Source: Hippasteria phrygiana
Taxonomy: Eukaryota; Echinodermata; Asteroidea; Valvatida; Goniasteridae
Direction of reading: 5' to 3'
Length of the DNA: 64,000 nucleotides
Assembly (NCBI GenBank): GCA_037893225.1
Contig: JAZGUH010000196.1
Coordinates: forward strand, 124,001 to 188,000
In this document: positions 33,335 through 48,300 of the stretch, one piece after another
Position numbering within the stretch: the first letter of the stretch is position 1
Layout of the letters: each line of letters opens with the position of its first letter
Made by a program: the position numbers and the translations under genes
Notes under the pieces: generated by a model
Told to the model about the DNA's origin: nothing
The model's database searches: none
Seen by the model: only the letters and a program-made list of their open reading frames with translations

Positions 33335-36300
33335 GTAAGTACTACTTGTTTTTTACTTTATGTAGGCCTACACAAGTTTGCCGATGATGATAAGGACATT
33401 TCTTGTAATAGTTTTATGTTCAAGCAGGTTGGTGGTTGAATTACTGAAGAAGGCCATTCCTCAAGGGCTAAGCTCATGTGTAGTATTGATGGTGGGTTAA
33501 CGTGGCGCGTCATCTATCTATTAAAAACATGGCACACTTTGTCAAGTTTGTGAGTTTAACTTGCCAGAGTAATTAATGTTATTACTCCAAATTGCACATC
33601 AAAAGGGAAAGATTTTACTTCAATACCCCCCACAAAAATCGGTCAGGAATAGCAAATTGTGGAAAATAACCATCCATCTATGTTCAGAATTGTATAAACA
33701 CTTGGCACAACTATTTAATTTGAGAATTTATTTGGGAAATTTGTGTGCAATATAGGGGAAGAAAGTTTGTGTTTTCTGTGTTAGATGTTCTTGGCACAGT
33801 GTATGGTCACACCATGGAGCTATAGCTCCATGGTCATGTTGAGCGCAATCTTCAAAGGCGCGCGTTTTTAAAAAATGCGCGTTGCGCAATTTTTGAACAC
33901 ACAAACTTAGTTTGCTTGCGTAAATTTAAAATTTGCGCAATACAGCTGGTGCGCAATTTTTGAAAATCACGCGATCTTTATTATTCAAACAGTGAACGGG
34001 TTGCACACGACCTGTAAGTTCTAAATTTCTTGTGACAAAGCGCTTGACAAGGGATGCTGGGATACAATTCAAGGTTTGACCAAAGTATGGAAAACCAATA
34101 GTGTGAAACAAAAATAGAATAAAAAAACTTTGTAAAAATACTAGAAAATATTTAAAACCGTGCTCAATATATTAGGAACAAGCTAATAAATGACATAATG
34201 CATTTGCCTTTCAAAAGATTTGTCTAACATTTTTTATTTGGATCACAATTTATGTTCACAAATTGAAAGTGTTTGTAGCTTTTGGCCGCCCATACCTACC
34301 TGTGCGGTTTTAAAAATGGAAAGGCTATTGCCCATATTTTTTTTAATGTCTGGAGCCCGAATGTGGTTTCTGATACTTGAACACTTTATGTGGATTCAGG
34401 AATGTAGACAAAAAACATGTTGGCAGCGCCCTCACGCGTTCAAAAATAAGGGCAATTGTTTGTTGGTCACGGGTTAGTGATCGCGATCGATCAACGTGCT
34501 GCCCATATAATAGAACTATTATATGGTGCTGCCTGATCGCGGTCGGGACCGCTTTTTTTAAACACAAAAATCGCCATTCTCGTTCCCTTCTTTGTTGGAA
34601 ATTAAAACAATTAATTTTCTACAAAAATTATAAAACCGATGGAAATGTCCGTCTACATAAAAAAAAGTCGGGACCGAAGATTGGCATTGTATGTACGTTT
34701 GTCAAGTTCCGTACGTGCCGCGGGGTGCACCATGTGACCATACCCTTAGTGTAATATCACTTAACTTCATAGTAAAAAAGAATCTTATCCAGTAGTCTCT
34801 CATTTGCTGTGAACAATGCAAATTATAGATTGCTCCTTAATCTTCCATTTTCTTTTAAATTTGGAAAGTTTGCCGTTCAGTTTTAGATATTTCTCAATGA
34901 AAAAAAAACACCTCCAAAAATGTATTTTCCCCCAGACCGCCTTAATGTCATCATGCGAAGGCAACTTGTCAAGCCAAACATGACCCAACTTTAAAGCCAA
35001 AATTCATAAAGGTTGAAGCACAGAATCTCAGGTAATAACAGATGATATTTGAAGATCACCACAAAGATATGCGACAAAGTATATTCAATACAATTCACAT
35101 CGAAAATTTTATTCGCATAGTTCACAATGTCAACATACTTGCAAATCAAATACATAAATGCTACACATAATATACGAATTTGCAAATAATTTGTGCAAAC
35201 TATATTCATGGCAACACGCGCAGATATTTGCAATATGCGATGTCCTTTTCAGGGCCACCATAGGCAAGTAAGGCTGTGTGTTATAAAAAGAGAATGTTTT
35301 CTCATTGAATTGTAATTTGGGGTTAACCCCACAAAGTTGAAAAAGCCCACAAGTACAACTTGTTTTTAAAAGTTCCACAGTACTCTTGTAAGCCCAAACC
35401 TGACAGACAAGCAAACATGCACTTTATGTCAAGAAACCAAACTTACAGTAATACGACAACACTCACTTGTGAGAACTTGCTTTTTATACTAAACAATAAC
35501 TCGACACTAACAGAAGTTATTGAAGGCGGCGAGAACTTGCTTTTTTATACTAAACAATAAACTCGACACTAACAGAAGTTATTGAAGGCGGCGAGAACTT
35601 GTATTTTATACTAAACAATAACTCGACACTTCCAGAAGTTATTGAAGGCGGCGAGAACTTGCATTTTATACTAAACAATAATTCGACACTAACAGAAGTT
35701 ATTGAAGGGGGCGAGAACTTGCATTTTATACTAAACAATAACTCGACACTACCAGAAGTTATTAAAGACGGCGAGAACTGGCTTTTTATACTTTATGTGA
35801 TAAAGAGAAACTTGTCCTTCTCGGGGGCATAAGCAGTACATATTATGGGGCTCAATGAGAAAATTAGCAGCCATGAGATCGGCAGTCATCACAGTATTAC
35901 GTCTCAACGTTGGATCCAATGTGAACACATGCAAAGTGGTACCACATGTCACAGTGATCACATTGGATCCAGTCCACTTTCTTTGTCCTTAGCGAGAAGC
36001 ACTTGACCGCCGAACAATTCCCATTCTGTTTCATGTTGATTTGCTGCTGCTCCTTGGTGTATCTGATGTACATGTACATTGGATCAGTTGCCTCATGATA
36101 ATAGGTGAAAGTAGTCGGAGGAATGGGAGAAAGTTCCAACCCCTTCAAGAAGGCTATAATCTTTTCTCCCTTTCCTCTTCCTACCGTCAAGCTTGTTGTA
36201 GAGGAATCTGATAAAAAATGCCCTCTACAGAACTCGTCAAACTCGTCAACATCTACTGCCGATTGTACCATGATGGTACGGCCGCCATGCGTCTGACGCC

Positions 36301-39300
36301 GATGTAAAATTCATGTCTACCGTGTAGTTCGTGCCAGTATCGTGCCTCGGTTGTTGTCCGTAGCGCGCATTTAAAGTTTGCGCGCACAAACTTTAAATGA
36401 AAAAATCCCAGCGCGCGTTTTTTAAAAATTGCGCGCGCAAATTAAAAAAACGCGCGCCTTTGAAGATTGCGCTCAACAGTCACACAAAGTAAAAACTCAG
36501 TGTTCACGTACATGTTAAGGAAAGATTTTACTTTAATGCCCCCATCAAAATGGGTCAAGAACAGCAACGTCTTTGAAAATAACCAAGCCACCCTGATCAC
36601 AACAGTCTAAACATGTGGCACAACTAGTTATTTCAAGATTTGTGTCGGCAAAATCTGTAAAAAATGAGACAAATTAACTTGTTTGTGAACACTTTGAGTG
36701 ACTGTACACTGCCAAGAACATCTATTCTAACAAAAAAAACACTCACTTTCTTCTCCTGCATTGCACCAAAATTACCCAACAGAAGTCTGAAACTTTGTTG
36801 ATAAAATTCTAAACATAGATGGATTGTTATTTTGTCAGATTATTCTGTTCCTTACCCATTTCGGTGGGAGTATTAAAGTAACATCTTTCCAAGAAATCAA
36901 CTGACAATAGCAGATTTAAAGGTGGTCCTGGCCTATACACCATTTAAAAACATAAATAAAAAACTGCTGAATTATTACAAAATACCGTACTAGACTTTAA
37001 AGTAAATAGCAGTTTCAAGCATCCTTTGAAATCATGGCACCTGGAGTGCTGTCGTTTTCAAGAAAAGTGAATATTTATATTGTTTTCCAACAATTGTCGG
37101 CCGACAATCGTTGGAAGTAGTGTAGTTCCTCGACCTGATAATTCCCTGACGTCTATACATTGCTCTGTTTTGTCTAAACTTTAAGTATGGTCAGAAAACC
37201 AGACTTACATGTACTAGAACAGAATTGTTTTCTCTCCGTTTTCCCAACATCTATGCACACACAACTTTAAACAGGTCAGTATTACCGTATAGCAGACAAT
37301 AAAATACTAACCCCCAAATCCACTTATTTCTGAAAATTACAGCAAAAGCAAACGGTGTAAACTAACTTTAAGTAGTTTCACATTTTGTATTAGAAAGCCG
37401 GGTGGCCCTATTTCGTACAGTATTAATCAATCTTCATGTGCAGCACCTAGTAAAACAATGCATTGGGAAAGCTGAATAAAGTGCACAGTGTGCAGTAAGT
37501 GCTTTTTCCTTAAAAAATGGTTTTCTTCCATAATTCGCTGTAGTAGCGAGAAATTTGTAAAATTTAAATGGCCAGAAAAAGGGTAATTAAAAACAAATAT
37601 CTTGGGTAGAAACTTGGAAACAGCACATCTTTAACCCTAATGTCACCGAATACTACAAAATACTACTTGAGTAAACTGTAATGCATTACTTTTACTACAT
37701 GTTACACTGGCCTATGAGAATTGAGTAGTATTTTGTAGTACGTCCAGTGTACTGTGCCCCAAGTGAGTGCCCAGGACGTTAGGGTTAATAGTGACTTTCC
37801 ATTTCCCCGGCCCACAGCAGCTCTGATCTAGTCTTCGTATCAAAACTTTTCTTTCCAATGCAGCATTTAAAGTTTGTCATTGTAAATGGCTGCTTTCTTT
37901 CCTCCAAAGCCGTTCTTCTCTTTGTAATTAATGGCTGCTTTATTCCTTTCCTCCAAAGCCGTTCCCCTCTAGGCTTTGGCCCAGTTCCTTCACTGCAATA
38001 TGTTGCCTTTTACTCATTTTAAATGGTAGCTTTATTTTTCTTTCCTCCAAAGCAAACTTTTAACTGTGCTTGGGTCTCCTGTGCAAGGTGGATACATGTA
38101 CATTTGTACATGTAGAGCCCATTTTACACTATGCTCTTACCTGGGTAATTGCTGGGTTAACAACAAATTTAACCTGGAGATTACCCGGGTAATGTGGAGC
38201 GTTCACACTACAATTCTCCAGGTTAACTGCCTCAAAACCTCACTTAACCCGGGTAATTTCTAACCCTACTCGCGAGGTGGGTTAACCCACCAATCTCGGG
38301 GTTAACGACGACCTTGAGACGATTCTCCAAGTTACCAACAATAGTGTGAATGCTCGCTGTGTGTTCTTCTACCTGGGTCGGTGGGTGCGCTTTGTGTTTT
38401 ATCGGCCAGCTTATGGCTCCATTTCCAAACTCATGTCATGTTACAGTTGATTGAGAAACACCCAATCAAAAACACTGTGAGTTGGCATCGATTCATTTTT
38501 TTGAATCACCCATACGCAACTAATGAGTGCCACACGCCAAGGCATGAAAGCATGCTCTTGCTCCTAGGAGGATCTGAGAACTACGTACGATCCTCTACTC
38601 GTACCTCCAACAACCAAACCTAACCTTGTCACAGCTCCCTTATGTCCACCCATCTCCACTATGCTATACGGACATAACAAGCAATAACTCATTCTTAAGA
38701 ACGACTCTACACGAGTTCGGGATTAAGTGACACAAGTCACCAGAAGGGAAGTGTTTGAATGGGATAGCGCCATCATTCTCTCAAACTCAAACCGTTTTGC
38801 CATAATCAAGCCATGATTGGCCCACGTCTGGTCTTGTACCGTTTACACTGTACGGTACTGCCGGAACAAACCCATAAGTAGCCAGCATCGGCCTAGTACC
38901 GTCATGTTTGTTGGGAATGCACATTCTCCGGGTTACCATTTGCATAGTGTAAACGCGGCTATAAGTTACCCGGGTGCGTGCTGAAGCGGATAAGCAGAAT
39001 TGCAGGGTTAATTTTGTAGTGTGAAACCGATTCTCCGGGTTTGTTGACCCGGGTAAGTTCAGAGTAGTGTGAAACCCATACTAGATACTTCATGGGTCTC
39101 GTGTGCAAGGTGGATGTACATGTAGGAATGCTCGAATGCTTTCTGAACATGCTGAAGGTCATAAAGTAATTCAGGAGAGAAGTGGAAAGTCAAAAAGTTC
39201 TCAAGGTGTCACAAGTACCTGTGGTGTTCCCGTGGAGGACAGAAAATCTAATTTAACCTTTAGGTTCTTTTCTGTCACATCGGTAAACAAGTTTGTTTCA

Positions 39301-42300
39301 AAAATGTTGCATTCAGAAAATAAATTACATTGCCTCATACTAGCCTGCCTCATACCCTCTTTCCCCATTCCCTCATGCTCAAGTATGGCGCACCACAGCC
39401 TAGTAAAAGGTCCTTGAGTGCACTTTCTTCCCAACAAACTTGGCATTGCTATTGTTAGATTTCAAGTTGAAAACATAATATAGAATGGAACAAGTTCACA
39501 CATTTTGCTGAGAAAAATCTTACTTTATTATTTTACATGTATCAAGTTCACTTTTTAACATACTTTTTAACATGCTTTTTAACATACAATGTACATCTAT
39601 TGTCAAATTTGTATTTCAGTGATCATGTAAAATGTATTGGCTGTTGTACATGTAAGTGTGCATGTTTTTATTGAGTTCACATCTAACTAAATTAGGGATG
39701 ACAAGGAATTTGACAAAGGATTGCTCCCCATGGAGTTAAGACAACCTGCACCTGTCGTCTTCTTTTGGTGTAGATTACATGTCCCGTGAGTGTGAGCCAC
39801 AGGCAGGTGCGATTCTGCTGAGGCAGCATTTTACAAGCCAAGGACAAAAACACCCAAAACCCCAATACTTTGCCATAGTTTTGTACAAATTAAAGGTAGT
39901 GTACACGATTGGTCATTGTTGCAATTTTCAGAAATGGGCAGATTTGGGGGTTAGTATTTTATAGGAAATATCGTTCCACTGACCTGTTCAAAGTTTGGCG
40001 TTGTTGGATGGCGAAAAAAACGAGAGAAAAACGGCGCTTGTTTTCAACCGTCGGGCGGATGATAGCCTTTAGTCAAGGCGCGCGTGGCTACCTGGACGCG
40101 TGACGCCTTGACTAAAGGCTACAGGGCAGTTTTCCAACGATTTCCAGCTGGAAATCGTTGGAAAACGATAAAAAATTCCACTTTTCTTGATAACGACAGC
40201 ACACCTGGTGCCATCATTTAACAGGATGATTGAGACTACTATTAACTTACAGTCTAGTAAGGTATTTCGTAATAATTCAGTAAAAACAAATTGGAGGATT
40301 ACCAATCCTGTACACTACCTTTAATCTCTTGTATTTTTTGTTTGCATGGTACTAGCTTGTGCCCATAGAACCCATTCCCTCCCACATCAAGGTTGGAAGA
40401 CTATACTTGACCTTGTTTATAAGTCATGAAATAATATTACCTTTTGAGGCTACAAAGTGATTTGTCTAAATTAAATATCAAAGGTAATTCAGCTCCATGG
40501 TCATTGGCAAATAGGCCTACAGGTGTTGCGGAAGTTATGTACGAAGACATCTGGGTTTTTTTTTCCTCCAAGTATTACTTCCATAGTGACAGAAGAAATG
40601 GAAATTAACAAACAAGGATTTGTTTCTTTCATTATGTGGTATCAGAATTAATAGCATTGTGTGGTCTGTGTTTTCAAAGGCCAGCTTCCAGACTCAATAA
40701 AGTTTAACTTAAATGCAGACATCTGCCAAACAAACCAATTATAAAACTTTTAACCTGTCCACAGATACCAGTAACATGAGTGTGCCAACATGTGCCAATA
40801 TCGGAATCGGAATCACGTTTCCATTTTTGGACGAGTCAACTCCATGAAGCAGTGAATTCCTACTTTCTTGTAAAATAGATTCCATGCTTTGCCTGATGAT
40901 TCTGAAACAAGCTATCTAAAAAAAAAGAACTTCACAGAGCTAGCTGTTTCATCTATGAAATCAGTCACAATGCCACACAGATTCAAAGGATGCACCGTGG
41001 ACGCATTTTTGTCCATGGTATGGAGTCGATTCTGAATGAAATCAGGATTCCTGCTCAGTCAGAGTCCGAGTCAGTCAATGAAATGCGAATAATATTTATG
41101 AACAACAATCCCACAAAATTAGTTGATAACCAGTTAGTTTGTTCTGAGTTTGAAGTGGCTTATACATCAAACAGTTTGAGAGAACTTTGTGAATAAATAG
41201 CCCATAATTTTCCAAATGCCTTGTTACATTAAAATGAAAAGTTATGAAAATGTCTAGTGCAGGCATGAGATTTTTCAGACTTTTGTATGAAATCAGACTT
41301 TTTAAATCTGAGATAAAGACATTTGTAGTATAGAAAGATACATGTACATGTATGCATCTTCAGAAATTTTACCAATTTTCAGACTTTTTTTTAAGACAAT
41401 CTCATCCCTACTATAGTGCCAGATGTCTTTTAGTCCATTTCCTAAGTACACCTGTGTACGTGTGAATGTCCAGAAATTCCCAGAAAATATAGGTAATGTT
41501 TAATGCATACATGTACATGACCTTGAGGTTGAAAGGGTTCAAGAAACATGTGCTTGTTCAATTACTGCAAGTTAGCAGGCTTGGAAAATATATTACAAAT
41601 TAAGGCCCCAAAAAATTTCAAACACCACCCTTTTCTGTAGTACAATGTATGCTTGTCATAAATGTACTTTCAAACGTTGTTTTACAAGGTACACGTACAT
41701 TGTATGTTTTTATTCACTGGTATAATTGGGTCAAATTTAAATCTGAAATTTTATTTTCCAAGATCAATGTTAATACTGGAATTTACTCATTGCGTATGTT
41801 TATGTGTACATGTACGCTAATTTAAATGACTTGCAATGTTTAGTCTGTACTGTTGGCTTGGTATGTTTGAACTTAGCTTTTGTATTTGCCTCTTATTAAG
41901 CCAAACAGTTTTATTTGTTTCAATCGGTTCATATTTATCGTTGGTAACTTGATCGGTATATAAGTAAAACTTCTCTTCCTCGGGGCCCAACTTTTGAATT
42001 GAGAGAAGAAGGATTGAAAAAATTCAGAGGACAGGAAACCCCTATGAAACATTTACTCCTAGCAAACATTTACTCCTAGCAAAATAAAAATGACCAACGT
42101 ACGCATTTAATCAGATAGAGACAGAAAACCCAATCCACATACACTATATATAGCACAAGTCGATGAGAATCAAACCAAAGTCACCATGGAATTCGTGGAA
42201 ATATCTATTACACCAACCCAAGCCCAGAAATCAGGCAGAACGCAAATATTTTGCTTGTTATAGCTAAATTTGTTTTTGCTGTGTATACAATTTAATGTTA

Positions 42301-45300
42301 AAAGTAGTGTACATGATTGGTCATTGTTGCAATTTTCAGAAATGGGCGGATTTGGGTGTTAGTATTTGATAGGAAATATCGTTCCACTGACCTGTTCAAA
42401 GTTTTGCATTGTTGGATCGCGAACAAAATGAGAGAAAAACAGCGCTCGTTTTCAACCGTTGGGCGGATGATAGCCTTTTGTCAAGGCGTGCGTGGCTATC
42501 TGGACGCATGATGCGCCCCGAATGCCAGCATGTCCGGGGCGCGCCACTCATCCGGGTAGCCACGTGCGCCTTGTTGACTAAAGGCTACACGGCAGTTTTT
42601 CTAACGATTTCCAGCTGGAAATCATTGGAAAACGATATATATTTCCACTTTTCTTGACAACTGTATTAACTTACAGTCTAGTAAGGTATTTCGTAATAAT
42701 TCAGTAAAAACAAATTGGAGGATTACCAATCGTGTACACTACATTCAAATCTAATTTTCCCTGTAAGTGGTATGCAACAATATCTTTCACTGCGGCTGAA
42801 TCCAAGATGAGACCCCCTACTGGTTATCAAGTTTCAAGTGTTCTTTTGGTTCTGATCCCATGTCTGGTTTAGTTTCCATCAGTTTTTCTGCAGTTGATAC
42901 ATGATATAATCTCATGCCGACAAACCTCACTGCCTTAAAACCAAGGGTCAGGCTTTGGGTTAACCTGGGCTAGTTATTTGAGGTTTAGGGCCAGACATCA
43001 CAGCAGTGTGCTCCAATTGGGAGTTTTCTCAGGACTGTTCTGAAAAGTATTAGTTTTGCTTACGGTGATTTGCATGATAGTTGATGAGCTGTCATTGCCT
43101 TATGCAGTGGTGCACCGAGAATGTCTTCGGTGGGACAGTTTTTTTCTTCTAAAAGTAAACACATTTTATAAGTTAACCCTCAAAAATTTCCAAGGGGGGG
43201 GGGGGGGAGGGAAACTCTTTCTAACATTGGTGGTGCAGTTTCATTTTGGCATATAATTTATAATACCTTTCTGCATGCAGTACACATATGACCAGACACC
43301 CTCCCCCACCCCCACCCCTTTTGGATGCACACTGGATGTTTGCAAAGAGGTATGATAGGCCAACTTTATGGAAAATGGACACTGTCATATGACAGTTTGC
43401 CTGTGTACCTATTGCCTTTTCATTTGGGAGACGGGTCACTCGACTTTGAACTTGACCTTGAAAAACTTGTCTGTGGGGAGGACTGTTGAGCCTATTTTTA
43501 TACCTTCACTTCTGTAAGCAGATTATGGCAATTGTCAATACAGTGCACCCAATGGAGGGGGGGGGGGGAGTATGGGGGTGTGACATCCCGTTTTGTTGTT
43601 TGTGTCGTAAACTTGTGTGGGTGTCAGCAAAACTATAAGTACATGTAGCTGTAGCTGTTTGCAAGAAGTTGATAGTGAAGAAAAAAATAAAATCAAGAAA
43701 TAAAATCAAGAAAACTTGAGTGCAGGGTGTATATTAGTAGAACAAATCTCCCAAATTAAATGGCGCCTTCAGCATCAATTTACTCCTACCCCCCCCCCCC
43801 CCCCCTAACAATATGCTGAATTATACAAGGGTAATGCCAATTTTCCTATCTTTTCTGCAGGACCCAATCCACCAGATTTCATCAGCTCTTTCACATCTCC
43901 AACCAGTATCAGGGTGGAATGGAACCCTCCGTCTCTTGACCCCGGGGCAGTGGTCACTGGCTTCCGCTTACAGTACAAGCTGGGTGATGGTGGTAAGATG
44001 ATCAAAATCAAGCTGGATGCCGAGTACTCCTATGATATCGAAGGTAACGGCCAATCAGAATTGTACACTGCTCATTAGTCATGGCTTGTTGCTATCTTGT
44101 GATTAGCTAGCGAGATTCTGTGTACTTTGCTATGGGAGCTGCAAGACCTTTTTTCTCCTTTAAAACCCTAACCCCTTAGGCATTTTTTTGCTAAAAGGCT
44201 TCCTCAACCTGTCAAAACCCAACACTGTGCAGGATATCTATGGCACATTCTTTGGACTTAGACAAATTGGGGCATCATAGCTCCATGTAAAGTAATGGTG
44301 CCAAGGCCCTGCAGGGTGCACCACACTAATTCAAGCTCCCATTGACAACAGTGTAAAATCAACAAAGTTCAGGGCCAAATAACCTGTACCCCAGCATCAC
44401 TGGGGTCTACAAAAACAAATGTCACTTATTGTCTGATCTTTTATCTTTCATTTTCTGTTCTATTTTTGGGGGGTTAACCAATTACATTTTTAATTATTGA
44501 CACAAAACAAACCCACCTCCAAAAATAGTCCTATTTCCCAAGCCGATCAACAGCCATTTTTAACATGGCATCCCTCCACTTTCTCGGGCAAATAGGACCC
44601 ATTTTTCAACAGTAATTTTATCAAGTCTGCACACAGATGGAAGCCCAGAAACCAGGGAGCTGATGCTGGGCTATGTTTACACAATCCCACAATTTTTGGA
44701 GGCACAAACTCTCCTTTTAAAAAAAAAAGTTGTGGGTATACATTTTATGTTGATGAGCTGGCTTATAAATTCAGACATGAATTAGTGTAGTGCACCCTGC
44801 AGTGCTGAACCCATAAAAATGAGACAAAACCTGCTGTTGGGGTTTGTAAGGCTTGGGGTAGTTAGGGTTAAGAAAAATCCTCCAATGCATGAATTAGGAA
44901 AAGAACTATCTTGCAAGTTTACTCTAAACTGTTTTAACTGAAAAAACACCCAGAATGCCGTGTAGCCAGGGATCACACCAAATTTTACGATACAACCTGG
45001 GAAGCGACATTGTAGGGTATTCCGGAGTTCACAGGTTCGAATCCCGCTCCTGTCACTTTGAGAATTTATTCAAATTAACCTAGTCAGTTTCCTTTGTGGT
45101 TTGTTTGACAAATTAATTTAAAAAATAAGAAAAACAAAGAGAACAGTTTGAGAACCAGAACTCGATGCACGCGATTCAAAATCAGATGCTCTACCACTCA
45201 GCCACCGGAGGAGCTCAACCAAATCGGCTTATTGGCTTTTATTCACTGCTTACAATACACACTGGAGGAACTATATAGTCACGAGCAAATATTAGCCAAT

Positions 45301-48300
45301 CAGATGGCAACGCGGCTAGTAATTATACTACATTGTAACTACATGTAGACATTTTTGTCCGCTCTTGATCAAACCATACAAGTCTGGGCACACAGTTGAA
45401 TGTACCCTTCACCACTGCAGTTACTGCTGTAAACAATTGTTGCAACAATTCTGAAACCGCAGTGGTAGAAACAAATGTCACAGTGACGAAAATAACACTG
45501 ATCTGTGCACTTACGGGTTTGGGAGGCTCCATAGTGCCAAGTAAACTATCTGTGGCTTTCATTCATGTGCAATTCATACATGGTAAAATCTGTTGAATTT
45601 TGTACAAATTGCTGATCGAGTCATCCAGAAACAATCTAATGCAGGTAAGTTTATTTGAGAATCATTGTTCTGTGAAATAGTTAAATGTCGTGTCAACTAA
45701 GAATGAATTTGGATGATTTTTGTCGTGATGAACTGGTACTACTTGACCATGCTGCCTGTGTGCTACGCTGTCATTTGCCGTGATTTATGCATGCATGAAT
45801 GGATTGTGTTTGTTTAGCACTGAGAGCCTCGCTTTCAATTTGGAAGTGCGCTTATGTGAAATTTGTCTATAGGTTGCATAAATGAAAGGCTTGAAATTAG
45901 TGTAAAGCCATTGTTCATCAAAAATAACACTATGCAAGTCTTCGTAGATTTGATTTTAGAGTGTAATTCAAACAGATACAATGTTGGAATATTATTGCAG
46001 CTGGAGCATTGTTTCAAGTTGCATAAAGTTTGACAAAAACTAATGAAATAATTTTAGAAATAATTTTCAACTTGAAGTTGTGTTGTTTGTATGACCCAAA
46101 AAGAAACTTTCTCAGGTTTTTTGTGTTTAAATTTCAGGCAAGAATATGAGATGATTTGCTAGAACTTCTCTGAAGTATTAAAATGGAACATTTGAGAATG
46201 TTTAAACAGGGTTACATCAAAGATTGGAAAACCGTCTGCTCTCGGCCACACAATATCCCCTGCTGCAATTTGAGCCTGTGTCTAGTTTCTACAAGCAAAA
46301 TCTTCCTGGTGAATTTTTTTTTTTGCCTGTCCACTGCACAGGTAAAGTGTCTAGATGAGACACTACATCAACATTTGTTTGGAAACATTTTAGAATCTCA
46401 AAAAATTCCCAGTTTCAAAGATTATGTTTGAAAAATTGTCTGTTTTCCAAAAAAATAATTTTAGGTCTCCTTTTAAAATATGTGTGGTCTCGATCTATGG
46501 CAGTAGTAAACTGATCTTAAATACTTTGAGTGATAATCAAAATTGCAACAATTGCAATCAGGATTGTAGATTGCAACCATTGATTCTTCGTGTTTTTTCT
46601 TTTCGGTAAGGACTTGAGGAACCATGTGGAGATTATCGCTTGCGTATGTCTACTGCATCATCCAAAGGCCTGAGTCGCTACAGCAGCTTCAGCGAAGTGG
46701 AAAGTAAGTTTTTGAGAAGATGCTGGGTATGTTTTTACGGTCAGTGGTTTCTTTAGGTCGTTGCTCTTCTTGGATTTTATTGGTTCACTGATTGGTTGTG
46801 CTGTTATTTGTTCATTGAGTTTTTCTTTCCATTATAATTTTCCACCCATCACTTTCTTGCCTTCACTTCCTTTTCTTTTTTTCTACATTCCTTTGATTAA
46901 ATTATTTATTATTTTCTTTCAGTAATTTTTCACTTGTGAACCTCTTGTCTGTTTGTGTATTTTTCCTTTGTTTATTCGTCATTTTTGTGTCGCCTAAACG
47001 AATGTTTTGGGGGCACTTTCCAGTCATGAATTCTGTCCGCGTGGCCCATGTGGCCCCCCGTGTGGCCCGTGTGGCCCCCCGTGTGGCCCGTGTGGCCCCC
47101 CGTGTGGCCCGTGTGGCCCCCCGTGTGGCCCGTGTGGCCCCCCGTGTGGCCCGTGTGGCCGTATGTTAAATTGATCTCATTTGGTAATATTTGAAAAGTT
47201 GAAGTCCAATTGGAACCATATGGTAGTCAGGTCAAAGGTCACATATTTGGTCAAAGGTCATCTGAGGTCAAGTTGTAAAATGGCTGAACATGTAAAATTG
47301 CTCCCATTTGAAAAGTTGCAAATGCGATGCAGTGACCAAAAAAAAAGGCGACACGTGTGATCCACGGATCACCTTGTTTTTTATTCTTTCCAAAATTAGA
47401 ATTAATTTATAATGTACAAAATAATTGTTGCATTTTCGTGAATCTATTTCATTTGTGTATTTACATCAAGTATATATCTTAGTAATAAGCCAGTTCGGTA
47501 TCTCAAAGGTCAAAGGTTATTCGGGATAAAATTGCTGATGTAATGTCACGCCATGTTACGCGAATGCCCATTCTGATTGAATTTAACACGTGCGCGTTGT
47601 GCGACCACCTTTTGCATTCACACGCGCGCGTTAGGTCACGCAGGTCATTCGGGATAAAATGCTATGGTGCACATGCGCAGTTGAAATACCGAACTGGCTT
47701 ATTCAATCTTTTGTGTTTTATTTTATCATGAATAATTGATCAACGTACATAATGAAGTAATTGCTAAACAAATTAGTGAATTGGACATTAACATATTTTT
47801 CATCTTTACTGTCAACCTTTACACAAAAAGGAGTGCAGTCTGCTCCACAAAATGTCAACGTCGTCCCAGCCAGTTCCTCAGCAAGAATCACCTGGTCCCC
47901 TCCATCCAACAGCTTCTGCATGAGTGGTTACCAGCTACAATATGGCCCCAATGAAAATGAGCTGCAGTCTATGGAGTTACCGGCTGAACTTACCCAGTAC
48001 CTGCTGTCGGACCTGCAGCCAGGTACCAGCTATCTGATGACCCTGGCAGCTCTAGCCAATGAGCAGATGAGCGAAGAGGCATATCTGCAGTGGTACCAAG
48101 GTAAAAAGAGGAGGTAGAGTTGAAATAAGGACTCATGAAAAATTGTGGTTTTTTGTTGGTTTGCTGAAGATGTGTATTTGTTTTCTTCTTTTTTGTTCAA
48201 ATTTTGAGCATGTTGTCATGAGACAATTATTTCCATACATTGGGACACAAAAAAAATCTTTTTATTGGAGGCCAATTCACAAGAAGCAAATGGTTCTTTT

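Larger units (their letters stand above)
33837..36478 (-). mobile_element. 2.64-kb TIR transposon remnant with PHD-like ORF
   Basis: Ends TGTTGAGCGCAATCTTCAAA and the exact complement TTTGAAGATTGCGCTCAACA, extended by GC-rich GGCGCGCG stretches. Flanks carry GTCA at 33833-33836 and 36479-36482. It is inserted in a foldback element. It holds a 124-codon ORF on the - strand (35897-36271) with a PHD-like zinc finger, a 60-bp tandem array at 35471-35790, and a hairpin GTGCTGCCCATATAATAG at about 34496. No full transposase seen, so superfamily is open. Confidence 0.65.

Noticed and set aside
35360..35832. Repeat protein with FILNNNSTL units
   Set aside because: 60-bp tandem repeats keep frames open on both strands; no start context or splice evidence.
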